A stretch of 64,000 nucleotides of DNA, from contig NZ_SJOO01000002.1 of NCBI RefSeq assembly GCF_004331265.1, forward strand, positions 248,001-312,000, given 5' to 3'. The stretch is from Enterobacter wuhouensis (GTDB taxonomy: Bacteria > Pseudomonadota > Gammaproteobacteria > Enterobacterales > Enterobacteriaceae). The notes below the pieces were generated by a model that made no database searches, had not been told where the DNA came from, and saw only the letters and a list, made by a program, of their open reading frames with translations. Position numbers and translations under genes: made by a program. Positions 11,105-19,306 of this stretch are shown piece after piece (position 1 is the first letter of the stretch; every line of letters begins with the position of its first letter).

Positions 11105-11893
11105 TTTCTGACAGTGCGGGCACCAGTAAAACGGTCTTGAAGAGAGCATAATCCTGTCGATAATCCCGCCGCACCGCTCGCACTTTTTCCCCGCCCGATG
11201 AAACACCTTGAACCGGAACAGCGCCCCGTGATACCTATTCTCATCCACCACGCCGCGCGTGTTGTAGGACAGCCGCGGAATATCCAGCAGCGCGTGGGAT
11301 AGCGCCTCCAGCTGTTCATCATTCAGCTGAGACGCTTTGTGCTGTGCCGCCAGTCCGACTTCCCACAGAATTTCTACCCTCAGGTAGTTACCCAGCCCGG
11401 CCAGAAAAGCCTGGTCGAGGAACAGACCGGAAAACTGTCGGTTACGGAATTTTGCAGATAGCAGCCGGGCCTTCACGTCGCTCGCCGTCAGGCGCATGTC
11501 CAGCACGTCCGGACCAACCCGCTGCAAAAACGGGTGAGTGAGCAGTTGCTCCGGCGTTAACATTTCGATATCCGACGCACTGTAAAGCAGGATCGCTTTA
11601 TCCGCCGTTTGCAGCCTGACGCGCAGCACGCGCGTGGTTTGCGGCTGCTCGTCCGCATCAACCACCCGCCAGACGCCGTAAAGCTGGTTATGGCTATATA
11701 ACGTCAGGTTATGGGAAAAGTGCGTCAGCAAGGCCTTGCCGCGCGTTTCGATATGGGTCACCGTCTGCCCCACCAGCTGGGATTCAAACGGCTTCAGTTG
11801 AGGAAAGGCAAACCAGACGTCCGTCAGGGGTTTGCCCTTTATCGCCGCCTCCAGGCTATCCGCCGCGCGGCGGATCTCCGGACCTTCAGGCAT
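11102..11893 (-). CDS. nei: Endonuclease VIII (DNA glycosylase/AP lyase)
   Basis: Nei excises oxidised pyrimidines and cleaves the abasic site by beta,delta-elimination. The 263-aa protein begins [12 protein letters not shown]; Pro2 is the Schiff-base nucleophile and Glu3 the acid. The central helix-two-turn-helix domain includes the [13 protein letters not shown] region. A C-terminal zinc finger (CERCGG, CPHC) completes the Fpg/Nei fold. It is 21 bp downstream of pxpA. AbrB, its usual E. coli neighbour, is absent. Confidence 0.97.
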   Translation of the reverse strand: MPEGPEIRRAADSLEAAIKGKPLTDVWFAFPQLKPFESQLVGQTVTHIETRGKALLTHFSHNLTLYSHNQLYGVWRVVDADEQPQTTRVLRVRLQTADKAILLYSASDIEMLTPEQLLTHPFLQRVGPDVLDMRLTASDVKARLLSAKFRNRQFSGLFLDQAFLAGLGNYLRVEILWEVGLAAQHKASQLNDEQLEALSHALLDIPRLSYNTRGVVDENRYHGALFRFKVFHRAGKKCERCGGIIDRIMLSSRPFYWCPHCQK

Positions 11894-11914
11894 CTTTTCG
11901 TCCTTATTGTGATT

Positions 11915-12652
11915 TCAGGCGCTGACGCAAATACCCTGCTCCGCAAATGCCGCCCGCAGGCGGCGTGCGAACAGCAGCGCATGCTCGCCGTCGCCGTGTA
12001 AACAGACCGTTTCAGCCTTCACCGCCGCAGACGTGCCGTCAATCGCCGTGACCCGCCCTGAGCGAACCATCTCCAGCGTCTGCGCCAGCGCCTGCTCCTC
12101 ATCGGTGATAAGCGCGCCCGGCTGCGTGCGGGGAACCAGACTGCCGTCAGGCTGATAGCCCCGATCGGCAAAGACTTCCTGCCGGGTGGTTAATCCCAGA
12201 CGCTCTCCGGCGCGAATCAGTTCGCTACCCGCCAGTCCGACCAGAATCAGCGCCGGATTGCAGTCCCGCACCGCGCGGGCGATGGCGTCCGCAAGTGCCG
12301 GATCTTTCGCCGCCTGGTTGTAAAGCATGCCGTGCGGCTTCACGTGGCGCAGCACGCCCTTCTCGGCGCGCACAATCGCGTCCAGCGCGCCAGTCTGGTA
12401 GAGCACCTGAGCGTAGACCGTCTCAGGCGGGAGATCCATCGCCGTGCGGCCAAAGTTCTCCCGGTCAGGAAAGCTCGGATGAGCACCTATCGCGACGCCA
12501 TTTTTGATGGCATTGCGCACGCTTGTGAGCATGGTATGCGCGTCGCCCGCGTGGAATCCGCAGGCAATATTGACTGACGAAACCAATGTCATCAGTTCCG
12601 CGTCGGCGGTGCCGCCCTCGCCCAGATCGGCATTCAAATCAATCTTTGCCAT
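11915..12652 (-). CDS. pxpA: 5-oxoprolinase subunit A (LamB/YcsF family)
   Basis: PxpA acts with PxpB and PxpC in ATP-dependent cleavage of 5-oxoproline to glutamate, a metabolite-damage clean-up function. The 245-aa protein starts [13 protein letters not shown], the LamB/YcsF signature, with [13 protein letters not shown] (metal-site region) near residues 27-40 and [12 protein letters not shown] near residue 105. It overlaps pxpC by 14 bp. In older annotation this family is ybgL. Confidence 0.96.
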   Translation of the reverse strand: MAKIDLNADLGEGGTADAELMTLVSSVNIACGFHAGDAHTMLTSVRNAIKNGVAIGAHPSFPDRENFGRTAMDLPPETVYAQVLYQTGALDAIVRAEKGVLRHVKPHGMLYNQAAKDPALADAIARAVRDCNPALILVGLAGSELIRAGERLGLTTRQEVFADRGYQPDGSLVPRTQPGALITDEEQALAQTLEMVRSGRVTAIDGTSAAVKAETVCLHGDGEHALLFARRLRAAFAEQGICVSA

Positions 12653-13571
12653 CGAGCCTCCACGCCAGCTGTTCGAGATAACGCTGCCGATCCTGTCGCG
12701 CCTTTAGCGCCTCCTCGAGCGAACACTGCACGAAGTGAATCGGCTGTCCGAGGGGAATTTGCGCCAGATGGTAGCGATCGGCTTCGATAATGCAGGCAAT
12801 TCGTGGATAGCCGCCCGTTGTCTGCGCATCGTTCATCAGCACAATTGGCTGTCCGTTACCCGGCACCTGAATCACGCCGGGCAGCAAACCGTGGGAAAGC
12901 ATTTCCCGATCCGTGGTGCGGCTCAGCGGCTGGCCCTGCAGACGGTAGCCCATGCGGTTACTTTGCGGGCTGATTTTCCACGGCGAGCGCCAGAAGGACT
13001 CCTTAGAGGCCTCGTCGAACTCATGATATTCCGGCCCGGGCAAGGCGCGGATGCGGTTTCCCCACAGCAGCTGCTTAACGCCCTGAGCCGTCGAGAAATG
13101 GCGCGCTGAGGGTTTGATTGCCAGCCGATCGCCGTCGCGCAGGAGGCGACCTTCATGCCCGCCGATGCCCGCTTTTTGATCGGTACTGGAAGAGCCCAGC
13201 ACCTCCGGCACGTCAATACCGCCCGCGACCGCAAGATAGCTGCGCACGCCGTGCAGGGGGCGCTTGAGCGTCAGACGCTGTCCGGCTTTCGCCCGCAGAC
13301 GCCAGCCTGTCCACACCGCTTTGCCGTCCAGCGTGGCATCGCACCCTGCCCCGGTTAAGGCAAACCAGGTTTCCTGACTAAACTCAATCACGCACTGGCC
13401 CAGCGTAATTTCCAGCGCTGCCGTATTGCCGGGGTTGCCCACCAGCACGTTGGCGATTTCAAGCGCAGGACGGTCCAGCGCGCCGCAATAGCTCACGCCA
13501 GACTGGCGCATGCCAAAGCGGCCCGCATCCTGAACGGAGGTGTAAAGCCCTGCGCGTATAAGCGTTAACAT
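12639..13571 (-). CDS. pxpC: 5-oxoprolinase subunit C
   Basis: PxpC is the biotin-dependent-carboxylase-like subunit of the PxpABC 5-oxoprolinase. The 310-aa product has the cyclophilin-like fold of the AHS2 family, with conserved N-terminal [19 protein letters not shown] and C-terminal [15 protein letters not shown] segments. It overlaps both pxpB (7 bp) and pxpA (14 bp), indicating coupled translation and stoichiometric subunits. Confidence 0.95.
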   Translation of the reverse strand: MLTLIRAGLYTSVQDAGRFGMRQSGVSYCGALDRPALEIANVLVGNPGNTAALEITLGQCVIEFSQETWFALTGAGCDATLDGKAVWTGWRLRAKAGQRLTLKRPLHGVRSYLAVAGGIDVPEVLGSSSTDQKAGIGGHEGRLLRDGDRLAIKPSARHFSTAQGVKQLLWGNRIRALPGPEYHEFDEASKESFWRSPWKISPQSNRMGYRLQGQPLSRTTDREMLSHGLLPGVIQVPGNGQPIVLMNDAQTTGGYPRIACIIEADRYHLAQIPLGQPIHFVQCSLEEALKARQDRQRYLEQLAWRLDGKD

Positions 13572-14221
13572 ACCCCCTCCTTCTGCGGGATAAAGCGCAG
13601 CGTATCGCCAGGTCGAAGGAGGATTGGTGCATCCTGCCCCGGTTCAAATAACGGCGTGGACGTGTGCCCGATAAGCTGCCAGCCGCCCGGTGAGGCGAGC
13701 GGATAAATGCCGGTCTGTTCGCCGCCAATCGCCACCGTGCCCGCAGGGACGCTCAGCCGGGGTTCAGCGCGTCGCGGCGTATGCAATCTGGAGGATAAGC
13801 CGCCCAGATACGGGAATCCCGGCTGGAACCCCAGGAACCACACCACGTAGTCCACTGAGCTGTGCAGCTCAACCACCTGTTTTTCCGTCAGGCCACAATG
13901 TTCAGCCACCACGCCCAGATCGGGCCCACTCGTTCCGCCATAGACAACCGGGATCTCAATGGTACGGGATTCCGGCTCCAGCGCCTCGCTCTCCTCCCAC
14001 CAGCGCTGCAGACGTTCGATGGCGTCCAGCGCCAGCGTGTGCGGATTACGCAGCACCACGGTGACATTGTTCATTCCTGGAATGGCCTCCACCACTTCCG
14101 GAATATCGGCCAGACGCTGCGTCAGCCGCCAGATACGCTTCTGCGTGGCAAGCGTGACGGGCGGCTCCAGCTCCAGCACCACCGCGGTTTCACCCAGAAG
14201 ATAACAACGCGCTCGCTGCAC
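13565..14221 (-). CDS. pxpB: 5-oxoprolinase subunit B
   Basis: PxpB (AHS1 / KipI family) is the first gene of the three-gene oxoprolinase run. The 218-aa protein starts [20 protein letters not shown] and contains the conserved [12 protein letters not shown] motif (about residues 132-143) and the [17 protein letters not shown] motif. Gene order pxpB-pxpC-pxpA is conserved with E. coli, and the gene starts 14 bp after ybgI. Confidence 0.95.
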   Translation of the reverse strand: MQRARCYLLGETAVVLELEPPVTLATQKRIWRLTQRLADIPEVVEAIPGMNNVTVVLRNPHTLALDAIERLQRWWEESEALEPESRTIEIPVVYGGTSGPDLGVVAEHCGLTEKQVVELHSSVDYVVWFLGFQPGFPYLGGLSSRLHTPRRAEPRLSVPAGTVAIGGEQTGIYPLASPGGWQLIGHTSTPLFEPGQDAPILLRPGDTLRFIPQKEGVC

Positions 14222-14235
14222 TTAACTACCTCTCA

Positions 14236-14979
14236 TCAGGCCGGGTTAGGGATATCAATAAAGGTCACGTCCAGATCGGTATTTTCCGTCAGCCATTCGC
14301 TGAGGGCGCGAATACCGCCGCGCTCGGTAGCATGGTGTCCCGCTGCGTAAAAATGCAGGCCCTGCTCGCGGGCGGAGTGAACCGTCTGCTCGGAGACTTC
14401 ACCGGTAATAAACGCATCCACGCCAAAGCGCGCGGCGCTGTCGATAAAGCCCTGGCCGCCACCGGTACACCAGGCCACACGCTTCACGGTATCTGGCCCG
14501 GTGTCGCCGCACCACAGCGGACGACGCCCCAGGCGCGCTTCGATCCACGAGGCCAGCTCAAGTCCCGGCACCGGCATCGCCAGCTCGCCCCACGGCACCA
14601 GCGGCTCGATTTCGCCCATCACGGTAATACCCAGCAGCTGCGCCAGCTGTACGTTATTGCCCAGTTCCGGGTGCGCATCCAGCGGCAGGTGGTAACCGTA
14701 CAGGTTGATGTCGTTCGCCAGCAGCGTTTTCAGGCGGTTACGCTTCATGCCGCGGATAATCGGCGATTCGTTTTTCCAGAAATAACCGTGGTGAACGATG
14801 ACCGCATCGGCCTCCTGACGTACGGCTTCGTCCAGCAGTGCCTGGCTTGCCGTCACGCCGGTGATAATTTTCTGCACCGCTTCACGGCCTTCGACCTGCA
14901 GGCCATTCGGACCGTAGTCGCTGAACGCGGAGACGTTGAGTTTGTCGTTAATCAGGCTTTCCAGTTCGCTGTTTTTCAT
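14236..14979 (-). CDS. ybgI: NIF3-family dinuclear-metal protein YbgI
   Basis: This member of the GTP cyclohydrolase I type 2/NIF3 family forms a hexameric toroid with a dinuclear metal site; its substrate is not established. The start MKNSELESLINDKLN gives 247 aa, matching E. coli; two preceding Met codons are disregarded. Metal-ligand motifs VIVHHGYFWK (about residues 60-69) and AAGHHATERGG (near 215) are present. It lies between phr and pxpB, whereas E. coli has dtpD between ybgI and phr. Confidence 0.94.
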   Translation of the reverse strand: MKNSELESLINDKLNVSAFSDYGPNGLQVEGREAVQKIITGVTASQALLDEAVRQEADAVIVHHGYFWKNESPIIRGMKRNRLKTLLANDINLYGYHLPLDAHPELGNNVQLAQLLGITVMGEIEPLVPWGELAMPVPGLELASWIEARLGRRPLWCGDTGPDTVKRVAWCTGGGQGFIDSAARFGVDAFITGEVSEQTVHSAREQGLHFYAAGHHATERGGIRALSEWLTENTDLDVTFIDIPNPA

Positions 14980-14989
14980 CATCACTCTC

Positions 14990-16402
14990 TTATGCTTTGC
15001 GGGCGGCTTCGTACGCCGCCAGCGTGGCGACGCGCGCCTGTTTGTGGTCGACTATCGGGCGGGGATAATTGAGCGTTACGCCCTGCTTATCCGCCCATGC
15101 CCAGGGGTCGTGGATCGCTTTCGCGGGCACGTCCTGAAGCTCAGGCACCCACTGGCGAATAAACTCGCCGTCAGCGTCAAAGCGTTGCCCCTGGGTCGTC
15201 GGATTAAAAATCCGGAAATACGGCGCCGCATCGGTTCCGGTAGAGGCAGCCCACTGCCAGCCGCCGTTATTCGCCGCCAGATCGCCATCGATTAGCTGAG
15301 AAATAAAATAGCGCTCCCCGGCGCGCCAGTCGATAAGCAGATCCTTTACCAGGAAGCTGGCGGTAATCATTCGCAGACGGTTGTGCATCCAGCCGGTTTC
15401 GTTGAGCTGGCGCATCGCGGCATCGACTATCGGGTAGCCCGTTTGCCCGGATTGCCAGGCTTTCAGCTGCCGGTCATTCGACAGCCACTTAACATTATCG
15501 GTCCAGCGAATGAAGGGACGATATTTACATAAATCAGGGTGATACGTCATCAGATGACGATAAAACTCGCGCCAGATAAGTTCATTCAGCCAGACGGCAC
15601 CCGCCCCGCCGTCCAGCGCCTGCGGCTGCTCCGCCAGCAGACGATGTAAACACTGGCGCGGAGAGAGCGCGCCCAGCGCTAAGCAGGCCGATAAACGGCT
15701 TGTGCCTTCAATCGCGGGGAAATCCCGACGCGCTTCGTAGTCGGCCGCACCCTGCCTGCAGAACTGGCGCAGCTGGGCGATAGCCGCTTTCTCATTCGCG
15801 GGGAAAAGGGTTTCATCAAACGGCTCCTGCGGGTAATCAAACGTCAGCGCAGGCAGATCCGTAAGGGGCTCGCCCCGCCCGGCGGGTGCGGCAACGCACT
15901 CCGGCAGCGCCTCCTTAAGGCGTTTAATGAAGGCATTTTTGAACGGCGTGAAGACTTTATACATCTCGTGGCTGCCGGTCATGACGCTGCCCGGTGCCAG
16001 CATCACGCTGTCGTCAAACCCTTCGCAGACCACATCGTCCAGCATTTTCTCCAGCTGGCGGTCACGCTGCTGCTCGTTGTATTCGTACTGGTAGTTGTAG
16101 AAAAGATGCGTGACGTCGTGCTGCCGACACGTCTCCTGCACCGTCCGCAGCTGTGCCGCAAAATCCCCCACCTCTTTGTAGATCAGCGGAATGCCCTTCT
16201 CGGCGAGCGTTTGCTGCAAATCATTCAGGTGCGAGAGGAGATAAGCCGCCTGGCGCGGCGCCATATTATGCTGCTGCCACTGCCCGGGCGTAGCGATGAA
16301 CAGGGCCAGTACGTTTGCATTTTTGTCGCGGCAGGCGGCCGCAAGGGCGATGTTGTCATGAACGCGCAGGTCCGCGCGAAACCAAACCAGATGGGTGGGC
16401 AT
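14990..16402 (-). CDS. phr: Deoxyribodipyrimidine photolyase
   Basis: Photolyase reverses cyclobutane pyrimidine dimers using blue light, FAD and a methenyltetrahydrofolate antenna. The 470-aa protein begins MPTHLVWFRADLRVHDN (antenna-binding Rossmann domain). The C-terminal FAD domain contains TGYPIVDAAMRQLNETGWMH and the NNGGWQWAASTGTDAAPYFR stretch with the electron-transfer tryptophans. YbgA, usually just upstream in E. coli, is missing; upstream lies the small locus at 16505-16984. Confidence 0.97.
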   Translation of the reverse strand: MPTHLVWFRADLRVHDNIALAAACRDKNANVLALFIATPGQWQQHNMAPRQAAYLLSHLNDLQQTLAEKGIPLIYKEVGDFAAQLRTVQETCRQHDVTHLFYNYQYEYNEQQRDRQLEKMLDDVVCEGFDDSVMLAPGSVMTGSHEMYKVFTPFKNAFIKRLKEALPECVAAPAGRGEPLTDLPALTFDYPQEPFDETLFPANEKAAIAQLRQFCRQGAADYEARRDFPAIEGTSRLSACLALGALSPRQCLHRLLAEQPQALDGGAGAVWLNELIWREFYRHLMTYHPDLCKYRPFIRWTDNVKWLSNDRQLKAWQSGQTGYPIVDAAMRQLNETGWMHNRLRMITASFLVKDLLIDWRAGERYFISQLIDGDLAANNGGWQWAASTGTDAAPYFRIFNPTTQGQRFDADGEFIRQWVPELQDVPAKAIHDPWAWADKQGVTLNYPRPIVDHKQARVATLAAYEAARKA

Positions 16403-16504
16403 AAAACTCCAGGCAATTGTCCATTATGTCCGTAAGGGCATGCCGCTAAAGGAAAAAGGCACGCTTTTAAATGTACTTTGCCATGAAGTGTAGACGGGAT
16501 GAAA

Positions 16505-16530
16505 TAAAAAAGGCCGCACGAGGCGGCCTT
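16505..16530 (-). terminator. Intrinsic terminator of the small minus-strand ORF
   Basis: The stem AAGGCCGC/GCGGCCTT (16510-16517 with 16523-16530) has a five-base loop. On the minus strand it is followed by a U-tract from the A-run at 16505-16511. It separates the 35-codon ORF from phr, so the ORF is its own transcription unit. Confidence 0.85.
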
Positions 16531-16534
16531 AACG

Positions 16535-16642
16535 CTACTTGTCCTGCGCTATCGTGGAAAATGCAACAAACGCGGTCGGTTCATCACTTTTTACAACGAA
16601 TACGCTGGCGACAATGAACGCAATGCAAAAATAGCGTTTCAT
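16535..16642 (-). CDS. Putative 35-aa hydrophobic small protein (type I toxin-like)
   Basis: I do not recognise this ORF by name. The product has a basic start (MKRYF), a hydrophobic stretch CIAFIVASVFVV (residues 6-17), then KSDEPTAFVAFSTIAQDK. It could be a membrane peptide or a signal-peptide-like protein. A plausible Shine-Dalgarno AGGGA lies eight bases before the ATG, and a strong terminator follows within five bases of the stop. The upstream leader is long and highly structured, and the ribosome site is complementary to a segment about 140 nt upstream. Architecture resembles type I toxins such as TisB, ShoB or TimP; no sequence identity to any of them is claimed. The ORF could also be chance within an RNA gene. 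Confidence 0.45.
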   Translation of the reverse strand: MKRYFCIAFIVASVFVVKSDEPTAFVAFSTIAQDK

Positions 16643-16795
16643 TATGCGGTCCCTGCAGCTAACCGCTCCACCGTTCACCACCGGTGATAAGTCGGTGGAC
16701 ACAAGCTCTGACGAGAGCCTGACTTACGGTTGTGGTAACACCTCTCCCGGGACCGGTTCCCATGTGCGAGATGGCGGAAAGGGACGCCGCATAAT
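16641..16795. repeat. Long-range inverted repeat sequestering a ribosome binding site
   Basis: ATTATGCGGTCCCT (16641-16654) is the reverse complement of AGGGAC-(GC)-CGCATAAT (16780-16795), a 14-bp stem with a two-base bulge. On the minus strand one arm contains the Shine-Dalgarno and overlaps the ATG of the 35-codon ORF. The enclosed 125 nt folds further: TCCACCG/CGGTGGA around TCACC-ACC-GGTGA, and TAAGTC/GACTTA around CTCT-GACG-AGAG. Confidence 0.7.
16706..16722. repeat. 17-nt direct repeat, copy 1 (leader of the small ORF)
   Basis: CTCTGACGAGAGCCTGA occurs here and again identically at 16898-16914. On the minus strand this copy lies in the leader of the 35-codon ORF, about 65 nt before its start, so it is the predicted target of the plus-strand RNA carrying copy 2. 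Confidence 0.75.
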
Positions 16796-16862
16796 AGTTG
16801 GCCCAGGGGTAAAACGTCATCTACTGAAATGTGTTTTAAGAATCTATTTAGGGCGTTATGGT

Positions 16863-16890
16863 TTGATTACTTAAGGACAGGAGATATTCT
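16863..16890 (+). promoter_or_regulatory. Candidate promoter for a plus-strand sRNA
   Basis: TTGATT (16863-16868) and TATTCT (16885-16890) are spaced by 16 bp. They predict initiation near 16896, immediately before the 17-nt repeat copy 2. Confidence 0.45.
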
Positions 16891-16895
16891 TGTAA

Positions 16896-16984
16896 GCCTC
16901 TGACGAGAGCCTGAAGTTCACCCAACGGACCGCGAATCCCGAGGGAAAAAAACCGCCACATTGCTGTTGGCGGTTTTTTTATTG
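16896..16984 (+). ncRNA. Putative antisense sRNA (antitoxin-like)
   Basis: A predicted transcript of about 85-90 nt would start after the candidate promoter. It carries the 17-nt CTCTGACGAGAGCCTGA at its 5' end and ends in the terminator AACCGCCA/TGGCGGTT followed by seven T. The 17 nt are perfectly complementary to the minus-strand leader of the 35-codon ORF, as in divergent type I pairs such as istR/tisB. The terminator is shared with convergent ybfA, so part of the evidence is ambiguous. No Rfam family was recognised. Confidence 0.4.
16946..16980. terminator. Bidirectional terminator between the sRNA candidate and ybfA
   Basis: The eight-bp stem AACCGCCA/TGGCGGTT (16951-16958, 16968-16975) is flanked by an A-run on the left and a T-run on the right. 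It therefore works for ybfA on the minus strand and for a plus-strand RNA. Confidence 0.85.
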
Positions 16985-17004
16985 CTGTGTGTAATCTTTC
17001 TTTT

Positions 17005-17211
17005 TTAGTAGAAATCGCAGGTCGCTTTCTCGGCCTGGTCCATCCATACCGGCTTCTCGCTGGTTTTCGCCCAGACGCGGTGCAGATAGCTGTAAAAACG
17101 TGCGCGATCTTTCCAGAACAGCATTACCGGCAGGGCCAGCACGCCAGCCACTACGGCGAAGGTGCGGCGCATGAAAACGATATGAGCCGGAAACTCTTTA
17201 TAAAGATCCAT
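17005..17211 (-). CDS. ybfA: Small membrane-associated protein YbfA (DUF2517)
   Basis: The 68-aa protein begins [20 protein letters not shown], has one hydrophobic segment ([15 protein letters not shown], about residues 19-33) and a conserved tail [29 protein letters not shown]. It matches E. coli YbfA in length and in position, divergent from kdpF. Function is not established; adjacency to kdp is conserved but does not prove a role in K+ transport. Confidence 0.9.
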   Translation of the reverse strand: MDLYKEFPAHIVFMRRTFAVVAGVLALPVMLFWKDRARFYSYLHRVWAKTSEKPVWMDQAEKATCDFY

Positions 17212-17420
17212 AATTTTCTCCCCTATAGTTGGCCGGAAACGTCATCCGGAAAATTCAAAATCTGTGACCTGGCTAAAATAATATCGCTTTGTTTGTAATT
17301 TTACTACTCATCCGACCACTTATTTTCATCCATTTAGTGAATATTTACATTCCCGCCGTAACTAAGTTACAAAAAAGTTAACGATTTACTTATCAATAGT
17401 TAAATTGTGGGCTTTGCCAT

Positions 17421-17446
17421 TTTTATACTTTTTTTACACCCGCCCT
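17421..17446 (+). promoter_or_regulatory. KdpE binding site of the kdp promoter
   Basis: TTTTATACTTTTTTTACACC followed by CGCCC is nearly identical to the KdpE box upstream of E. coli kdpFABC. It lies about 75-100 bp upstream of kdpF, so activation by phosphorylated KdpE under K+ limitation is expected. The remainder of 17212-17520 is A/T-rich without ORFs. Confidence 0.8.
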
Positions 17447-17520
17447 TCTGATTTTTGCGAAATCTTTGCGCCATAAATCCTACCGTTAGCACAAATACAA
17501 ATGTCACCCGGAGGTGGATT

Positions 17521-17610
17521 GTGAGTGCAGGTCTGATTACCGGCATCGTGCTGGTGTTCCTGTTATTGGGTTATCTGGTCTACGCCCTGATTAATGCGGA
17601 GGCATTCTGA
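17521..17610 (+). CDS. kdpF: KdpF, small stabilising subunit of the K+ pump
   Basis: KdpF is a 29-aa single-helix lipid-like stabiliser of the KdpFABC complex. The GTG start, preceded by a GGAGG ribosome site, gives [20 protein letters not shown] followed by YALINAEAF. This differs from the E. coli peptide at only a few positions. Its stop overlaps the kdpA start (TGATG). Confidence 0.96.
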   Translation: MSAGLITGIVLVFLLLGYLVYALINAEAF

Positions 17611-19289
17611 TGGCTGCTCAGGCGTTTTTGCTTATTGCCAGCTTTTTACTGGTGCTGTTTGTACTGGCAAGGCCGTTAGGCGCGGGGCTGGCGCGGATGA
17701 TCAACAACGTGGCCTTACCCGGTACGGAACGTGTTGAAAAAGGGATCTGGCGCGTTCTGGGGACAAGCGATTCGGAGATGAACTGGCGTCAGTATCTGAT
17801 GGCGATCCTGCTGCTGAACGTGGTTGGCCTGGTTGCCCTCTTTGCCATGCTGATGCTGCAGGGCGTTCTGCCGCTCAATCCCCAACAGCTTCCGGGCCTC
17901 TCCTGGCACCTGGCGCTGAACACGGCGGTGAGCTTCGTGAGCAACACCAACTGGCAGTCTTACGCCGGTGAAACCACGCTCAGCTACTTCAGCCAGATGG
18001 CCGGATTGACCGTGCAGAACTTCCTTTCTGCCGCGAGCGGGATCGCGGTGATCTTCGCCCTGACGCGCGCGTTTGCACGTCAGAACGTCAGCACGCTGGG
18101 CAACGCCTGGGTGGATTTAACCCGCATTACGCTGTGGGTCCTGCTTCCCATCGCGCTGCTTATTGCGCTGTTCTTTATCCAGCAGGGCACGCTGCAAAAC
18201 CTGCTTCCTTACGCGCCGTACACCTCGCTTGAAGGGGCAAAACAGCTCCTGCCGATGGGGCCGGTGGCCTCGCAGGAAGCGATCAAGATGCTGGGTACCA
18301 ACGGCGGCGGCTTCTTCAACGCCAACTCGTCGCATCCGTTTGAAAACCCAACTGCGCTCACTAATTTCGTCCAAATGCTGGCGATATTCCTGATCCCCAC
18401 CGCGCTGTGTTTTGCCTTTGGCGACGTGGTTAACGACCGCCGTCAGGGGCGCACCCTGCTGTGGGCGATGTCGCTAATCTTCGTGGTTTGCGTGGCGCTG
18501 GTGATGTGGGCCGAATGGCACGGCAACGGTCACTTCATGCAGCTTGGGGCTGACAGCAACATCAATATGGAAGGCAAAGAGAGTCGCTTCGGTATTCTTG
18601 CCAGCAGCCTGTATGCGGTGGTGACCACGGCAGCCTCCTGCGGGGCGGTGAACGCCATGCACGACTCCTTTACGGCGCTCGGCGGCATGATCCCAATGTG
18701 GCTGATGCAAATTGGCGAAGTGGTGTTTGGCGGGGTCGGTTCAGGCCTGTACGGCATGCTGCTGTTCGTTCTGCTGGCGGTGTTCATCGCCGGGCTGATG
18801 ATTGGGCGCACGCCGGAATATCTGGGTAAAAAAATCGACGTCCGCGAAATGAAATTAACCGCGCTCGCGATTCTGGTTACCCCAGCCCTCGTGCTGCTCG
18901 GCACCGCGCTGGCGCTGATGACCGAGGCCGGACGCAGCGGCATCTTCAACCCCGGCATTCACGGCTTCAGCGAAGTGCTTTACGCCGTCTCGTCTGCCGC
19001 CAATAACAACGGCAGCGCCTTTGCGGGCCTGAGCGCCAACTCGCCGTTCTGGAACTGCCTGCTGGCGTTTTGCATGTTCGTTGGCCGCTTCGGCGTGATT
19101 ATTCCCGTTATGGCTATCGCGGGCTCTCTGGTGAGTAAAAAAATCCAGCCGACCACCACCGGTACATTACCCACCCACGGCGCGCTGTTTGTTGGCCTGT
19201 TGGTTGGCACCGTGCTGCTGGTGGGTGCCCTGACCTTTATCCCCGCCCTCGCGTTAGGCCCGGTCGCGGAAACCCTCTCTTTACGCTGA
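17610..19289 (+). CDS. kdpA: Potassium-transporting ATPase K+-binding subunit
   Basis: KdpA is the channel-like subunit that selects K+ in the high-affinity KdpFABC pump of the inner membrane. The 559-aa protein has about ten transmembrane helices and the SKT-type selectivity-filter loops, for example [31 protein letters not shown] and [13 protein letters not shown]. It overlaps kdpF by one base and ends 17 bp before kdpB. Confidence 0.98.
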   Translation: MAAQAFLLIASFLLVLFVLARPLGAGLARMINNVALPGTERVEKGIWRVLGTSDSEMNWRQYLMAILLLNVVGLVALFAMLMLQGVLPLNPQQLPGLSWHLALNTAVSFVSNTNWQSYAGETTLSYFSQMAGLTVQNFLSAASGIAVIFALTRAFARQNVSTLGNAWVDLTRITLWVLLPIALLIALFFIQQGTLQNLLPYAPYTSLEGAKQLLPMGPVASQEAIKMLGTNGGGFFNANSSHPFENPTALTNFVQMLAIFLIPTALCFAFGDVVNDRRQGRTLLWAMSLIFVVCVALVMWAEWHGNGHFMQLGADSNINMEGKESRFGILASSLYAVVTTAASCGAVNAMHDSFTALGGMIPMWLMQIGEVVFGGVGSGLYGMLLFVLLAVFIAGLMIGRTPEYLGKKIDVREMKLTALAILVTPALVLLGTALALMTEAGRSGIFNPGIHGFSEVLYAVSSAANNNGSAFAGLSANSPFWNCLLAFCMFVGRFGVIIPVMAIAGSLVSKKIQPTTTGTLPTHGALFVGLLVGTVLLVGALTFIPALALGPVAETLSLR

Positions 19290-19306
19290 TTTGCGGAGAA
19301 TTTGTC

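Noticed and set aside
16644..16874. 76-aa plus-strand ORF in the phr-ybfA gap
   Set aside because: It overlaps the strongly folded region, has no ribosome site, and its composition looks like a random frame; the structured RNA explanation is preferred.
16640..16984. Known riboswitch (guanidine-II, yybP-ykoY or M-box)
   Set aside because: The GACG loops suggested guanidine-II, but the hairpins are about 190 nt apart and no transporter follows. No consensus core of the other classes is visible.
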